NCBI GenBank assembly: GCA_002367695.1
Contig: DFDK01000070.1
Coordinates: forward strand, 15,305 to 23,382
DNA from: Acidimicrobium sp. UBA3029
GTDB taxonomy: Bacteria; Actinomycetota; Acidimicrobiia; Acidimicrobiales; Ilumatobacteraceae
Direction: 5' to 3'
Length of the DNA: 8,078 bases
Below the pieces are notes generated by a model that worked only from the letters and a program-made list of their open reading frames with translations, made no database searches and was not told where the DNA came from. Below are positions 5,677-8,078 of the stretch, in pieces. Numbering within the stretch: the stretch's first letter is position 1; every line of letters begins with the position of its first letter. The translations under genes and the position numbers were made by a program.

Positions 5677-6726
5677 ATGAATGATGCAACGCTCACGCCA
5701 GCAGGTCTCAATGCCGAGTCGGTAACTCGGTGGCTCTCAGCCAATGTTGCCGGATCCGTCGCACCTTTTCATTTTGAACTCATCGCTGGCGGCCACTCCA
5801 ACCTCACGTTTAGCGTGACCGATAGCGCTAACCATCGCTACGTGTTGCGCCGACCGCCGCTCAGCCATGCTCTTGCCAGCGCTCACGACATGGGTCGCGA
5901 ACACCGAGTGATCTCAGCACTACAGAATACGAAAGTTCCCGTAGCTCCCACACTTGCGATGTGCGATGACGTTTCGGTAAATGATGCACCGTTTTATGTG
6001 ATGGGTTTTATCGACGGAATCATCGTTCGCGATCCAGACATAGCCTTGAAGATGCTCACTCCTGCCACTCGTCTACAGGCCAGCAACTCGCTCGTCGACA
6101 CAATGGCGGCCATTCATGCCGTTGATCCTGTTGCCGTTGGGTTGGGTGAACTCGGTCGACACGACGGATACATTGAACGCCAACTCAAGCGTTGGTATTC
6201 ACAATGGAATGCATCCAAGACACGAGAATTGACTGCGATAGATCGTGTACACGATGGTCTTCTCAAACACTTACCGGTGCAAGGTCCCGCAACGATCGTG
6301 CACGGCGACTATCGCCTTGATAACTGCATGATCAATAGTGAAGGTGACATCATTGCTGTACTCGACTGGGAGCTGTGCACACTCGGCGACCCACTCGCCG
6401 ACCTTGGTCTGCTCATGGTGTATTGGAGCGGACCTACAGACGAACCTTCGGGCACCACATTTGGAACCACTACAGCCGAAGGTTTTTTGAACCGTGGACA
6501 ACTCGCCGAGCGATATGCGCAAATTTCAGGTCGAGATATTTCACATTTGGATTACTACGTTGCATTTGCGTACTGGAAACTTGCCTGCATTATTGAAGGT
6601 GTCTACGCTCGCTACATTTCGGGTGCCATGGGAGAGCAGAGCGATACAACCGCTTTTGAACCATTCAAATTACAGGTTGAAGCATCGGCGCAAAAAGCTG
6701 AATTGTTATTGTCGCGCCTACAATGA
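5677..6726 (+). CDS. Phosphotransferase of the aminoglycoside-phosphotransferase fold (ACAD10/11-like)
   Basis: This is a 349-residue small-molecule kinase-like protein. It shows the nucleotide-binding entry GGHSNLTFSV (38-47), a VLRRPP strand (56-61) bearing conserved basic residues, and the catalytic loop HGDYRLDN (209-216; Asp211 and Asn216). The metal-binding motif is LDWELCTLGDPLADL (229-243; Asp230). The spacing and the LGDPLADLG ending are typical of the phosphotransferase domain found fused to acyl-CoA dehydrogenases in ACAD10/ACAD11, and as stand-alone genes in Actinobacteria. By analogy with ACAD10/11, which phosphorylate 4-hydroxyacyl-CoAs, a hydroxyacyl-CoA substrate is possible. 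No acyl-CoA dehydrogenase gene is visible nearby, and antibiotic resistance is not implied. It is the first gene of a plus-strand operon; the PAC2 gene begins 7 bp after its stop. Confidence 0.9.
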   Translation: MNDATLTPAGLNAESVTRWLSANVAGSVAPFHFELIAGGHSNLTFSVTDSANHRYVLRRPPLSHALASAHDMGREHRVISALQNTKVPVAPTLAMCDDVSVNDAPFYVMGFIDGIIVRDPDIALKMLTPATRLQASNSLVDTMAAIHAVDPVAVGLGELGRHDGYIERQLKRWYSQWNASKTRELTAIDRVHDGLLKHLPVQGPATIVHGDYRLDNCMINSEGDIIAVLDWELCTLGDPLADLGLLMVYWSGPTDEPSGTTFGTTTAEGFLNRGQLAERYAQISGRDISHLDYYVAFAYWKLACIIEGVYARYISGAMGEQSDTTAFEPFKLQVEASAQKAELLLSRLQ

Positions 6727-6733
6727 TCACACA

Positions 6734-7636
6734 ATGAGCGACGCATTTCGCATTGCCCCGCAGTTTGGCAACACACTTCCTCGACTGAGCGATCCGCTCC
6801 TTGTCGTGATGTTTAGCGGATGGATCGACACATCCGTAGCTGCAGGTAATGCAATGGAAGCACTCATCGCCGAGACAGGCGCTACTGATTTACTCGAATT
6901 TGATACCGACTTATTTGTCGACTACCGCGCACGACGACCAACAATGGAACTTCGTGAGGGTGTCAACACCAAGCTCGACTGGTCTGCTCCACACATGATG
7001 ATCGGTCACGATGTCAATCATCGCGATGTTCTGTTACTCACCGGCCCCGAGCCAGACTCTCGCTGGAAGCAATTTGCCGACGAAGTAGCCGCCCTCTCAA
7101 CCACGCTCGGCGTGCGCCGTATGCTCGGCTTGGGTGCATACCCCGTTGCCACCCCGCACACTCGCGCGGTGCAGATCTCGTGTACTTCACCAAATGCTCA
7201 ATTAATCCACACGCTTCCTTATATAAAGAGCTCACTCGATGTTCCTGCTGGCATGGAAGCAGCGCTCGAGCACGCGCTTCATAATCAAAACATTGATGCT
7301 CTGGGATTGTGGGCCCAAGTGCCGCATTATGTGGCGTCAATGGCGTACCCACCTGCTTCAGCGGCGCTACTCGGCGCGGTGTGCGATGTGGGTGGTCTGA
7401 CGCTCGATTTCAGTGGCATCCTCGAACAAGCAGTTGTGCAACGCGAGCGCCTCGACCAGCTTGTGCGCACCAATCCAGAGCACGCAGCGATGCTTACCCA
7501 ACTCGAGATTGCATTCGACACCGAGCACAGCGGCAATGGCACACTGACCACAGGCTTTGGCGGCGTTCCGCTTCCAAGCGGAGACGAACTTGCCGCCGAA
7601 CTCGAAAAGTTTTTGCGCGAAAACCAAACAGACTGA
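6734..7636 (+). CDS. PAC2-family protein (proteasome-assembly-chaperone-2-like)
   Basis: The 300-residue product resembles the PAC2 (formerly DUF75) family found across Actinobacteria and Archaea, whose eukaryotic member PAC2 helps assemble the 20S proteasome. The bacterial members have no settled function. Visible features are the N-terminal LLVVMFSGWIDTSVAAGNA (22-40), the central GARRP-like acidic/basic stretch FVDYRARRP (61-69), and VLLLTGPEPDSRWKQF (99-114). LGLGAYPVATPHTR (131-144) and GLWAQVPHYV (191-200) follow. The C-terminal helix PSGDELAAELEKFLRE (281-296) is usual for actinobacterial members. ATG 6734 is used because the open frame upstream lies wholly inside the kinase gene in another frame and is not PAC2-like. 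It starts 7 bp after the kinase stop, with no clear Shine-Dalgarno sequence, and its stop overlaps the next start in a TGATG. No proteasome gene lies in the window. Confidence 0.87.
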   Translation: MSDAFRIAPQFGNTLPRLSDPLLVVMFSGWIDTSVAAGNAMEALIAETGATDLLEFDTDLFVDYRARRPTMELREGVNTKLDWSAPHMMIGHDVNHRDVLLLTGPEPDSRWKQFADEVAALSTTLGVRRMLGLGAYPVATPHTRAVQISCTSPNAQLIHTLPYIKSSLDVPAGMEAALEHALHNQNIDALGLWAQVPHYVASMAYPPASAALLGAVCDVGGLTLDFSGILEQAVVQRERLDQLVRTNPEHAAMLTQLEIAFDTEHSGNGTLTTGFGGVPLPSGDELAAELEKFLRENQTD

Positions 7637-8078
7637 TGAAACTAGACGGCGGTATCCCAAGTTCATTGCACAACGCCGCATCAAGCGCCCAAGACCTAGA
7701 GCGCGCCGGCTACACAGGCGGTTGGACTGCCGAAACATCGCACGATCCGTTCTTACCGCTGCTTCTTGCCGCCGAGCACACCAGCACACTCGAGATCGGC
7801 ACAAGTATCGCAGTTGCTTTCGCTCGTAATCCAATGACGCTTGCCAACACGGCATGGGACTTGCAGTCGTACTCTAAAGGCCGCTTCATTCTTGGTTTGG
7901 GCAGCCAAATCAAACCACACATCACCAAACGTTTCAGCATGGAGTGGAGCCACCCTGCTCCCCGCATGCGCGAGATGGTCTTGGCCATTCGTGCCATCTG
8001 GAACACCTGGATTACTGGAGCACCTCTCGAGTTTCGTGGCGAGTTTTATCAGCACACACTGATGACACCGTTTTTCGC
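7636..8078 (+). CDS. Luciferase-like (LLM class) F420-type oxidoreductase, N-terminal part, cut by the right edge
   Basis: This is a flavin- or F420-dependent oxidoreductase of the bacterial luciferase TIM-barrel superfamily. The 147 codons present are somewhat under half of a typical 330-350-residue member. It begins MKLDGGIPSS, then ERAGYTGGWTAE (22-33) and FLPLLLAAEHTSTLEIGTS (39-57). The core diagnostic segment comes next: IAVAFARNPMTLANTAWDLQ (58-77), then SYSKGRFILGLGSQIKPHI (78-96), with RMREMVLAIRAIW (110-122) and FRGEFY (133-138) after it. This pattern is closest to the actinobacterial F420-dependent TIGR03617 type rather than FMN luciferases, judged from memory of the family. ATG 7636 shares its A with the PAC2 stop (TGATG), indicating translational coupling within the operon. 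The substrate cannot be told from sequence. Confidence 0.92.
   Translation, partial: MKLDGGIPSSLHNAASSAQDLERAGYTGGWTAETSHDPFLPLLLAAEHTSTLEIGTSIAVAFARNPMTLANTAWDLQSYSKGRFILGLGSQIKPHITKRFSMEWSHPAPRMREMVLAIRAIWNTWITGAPLEFRGEFYQHTLMTPFF

Noticed and set aside
5677..6726. Aminoglycoside resistance gene
   Set aside because: The catalytic motifs are shared across the whole kinase fold; LGDPLADLG and the overall layout fit the ACAD10/11-like metabolic group instead.
6494..6733. 80-codon upstream extension of the PAC2 frame
   Set aside because: It sits inside the 3' end of the kinase gene in another frame and shows no PAC2 similarity.
7218..7228. TATA-rich stretch TTATATAAAG as a promoter
   Set aside because: It encodes conserved PAC2 residues in mid-gene, has no partner -35 box and no nearby start codon of a new gene.

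Overview
The window looks like chromosomal DNA from an actinobacterium of moderate GC, most likely an uncultured aquatic member of the Acidimicrobiia. This placement is an inference. It rests on the gene order lepA / rpsT / holA–comEC–comEA (the neighbourhood known from Mycobacterium and other Actinobacteria), a ComEC without the C-terminal metallo-beta-lactamase domain, a PAC2-family protein with the actinobacterial type of C-terminus, a luciferase-like F420-type oxidoreductase, and start codons with little or no Shine-Dalgarno sequence.

Layout, left to right. Bases 1-845 (minus) hold the N-terminal 281 codons of lepA, which runs off the left edge. A 149-bp divergent region with a perfect 9-bp inverted repeat follows, then rpsT on the plus strand (995-1249, GTG start). 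rpsT runs tail-to-tail into holA and overlaps it by 17 bp. From 5616 down to 1233 the minus strand carries a thioredoxin-TPR gene, comEA, comEC and holA. This run is interrupted by an unrecognised small membrane-protein gene on the plus strand (3720-4169), which sits exactly between comEA and comEC. After a 60-bp divergent promoter region, a plus-strand operon starts at 5677: an aminoglycoside-phosphotransferase-like kinase of the ACAD10/11 type, a PAC2-family protein 7 bp later, and a luciferase-like monooxygenase overlapping the PAC2 stop by one base and cut by the right edge.

How the genes work together. comEA (DNA receptor) and comEC (DNA channel) would take up single-stranded DNA across the membrane. 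comEC is joined to holA, the delta subunit that loads the sliding clamp, by a 16-bp overlap. lepA and rpsT serve translation. The function of the right-hand operon cannot be read from sequence, although its spacing implies cotranscription.

No mobile element, CRISPR array, phage gene, tRNA or rRNA was seen, and there is no gene-free stretch over 300 bp. This is mostly a conserved housekeeping region, and I found no clearly new system. The points worth a second look are the plus-strand genes embedded in the minus-strand cluster, two candidate leaderless starts, the inverted repeat before rpsT, and the APH–PAC2–LLM operon.
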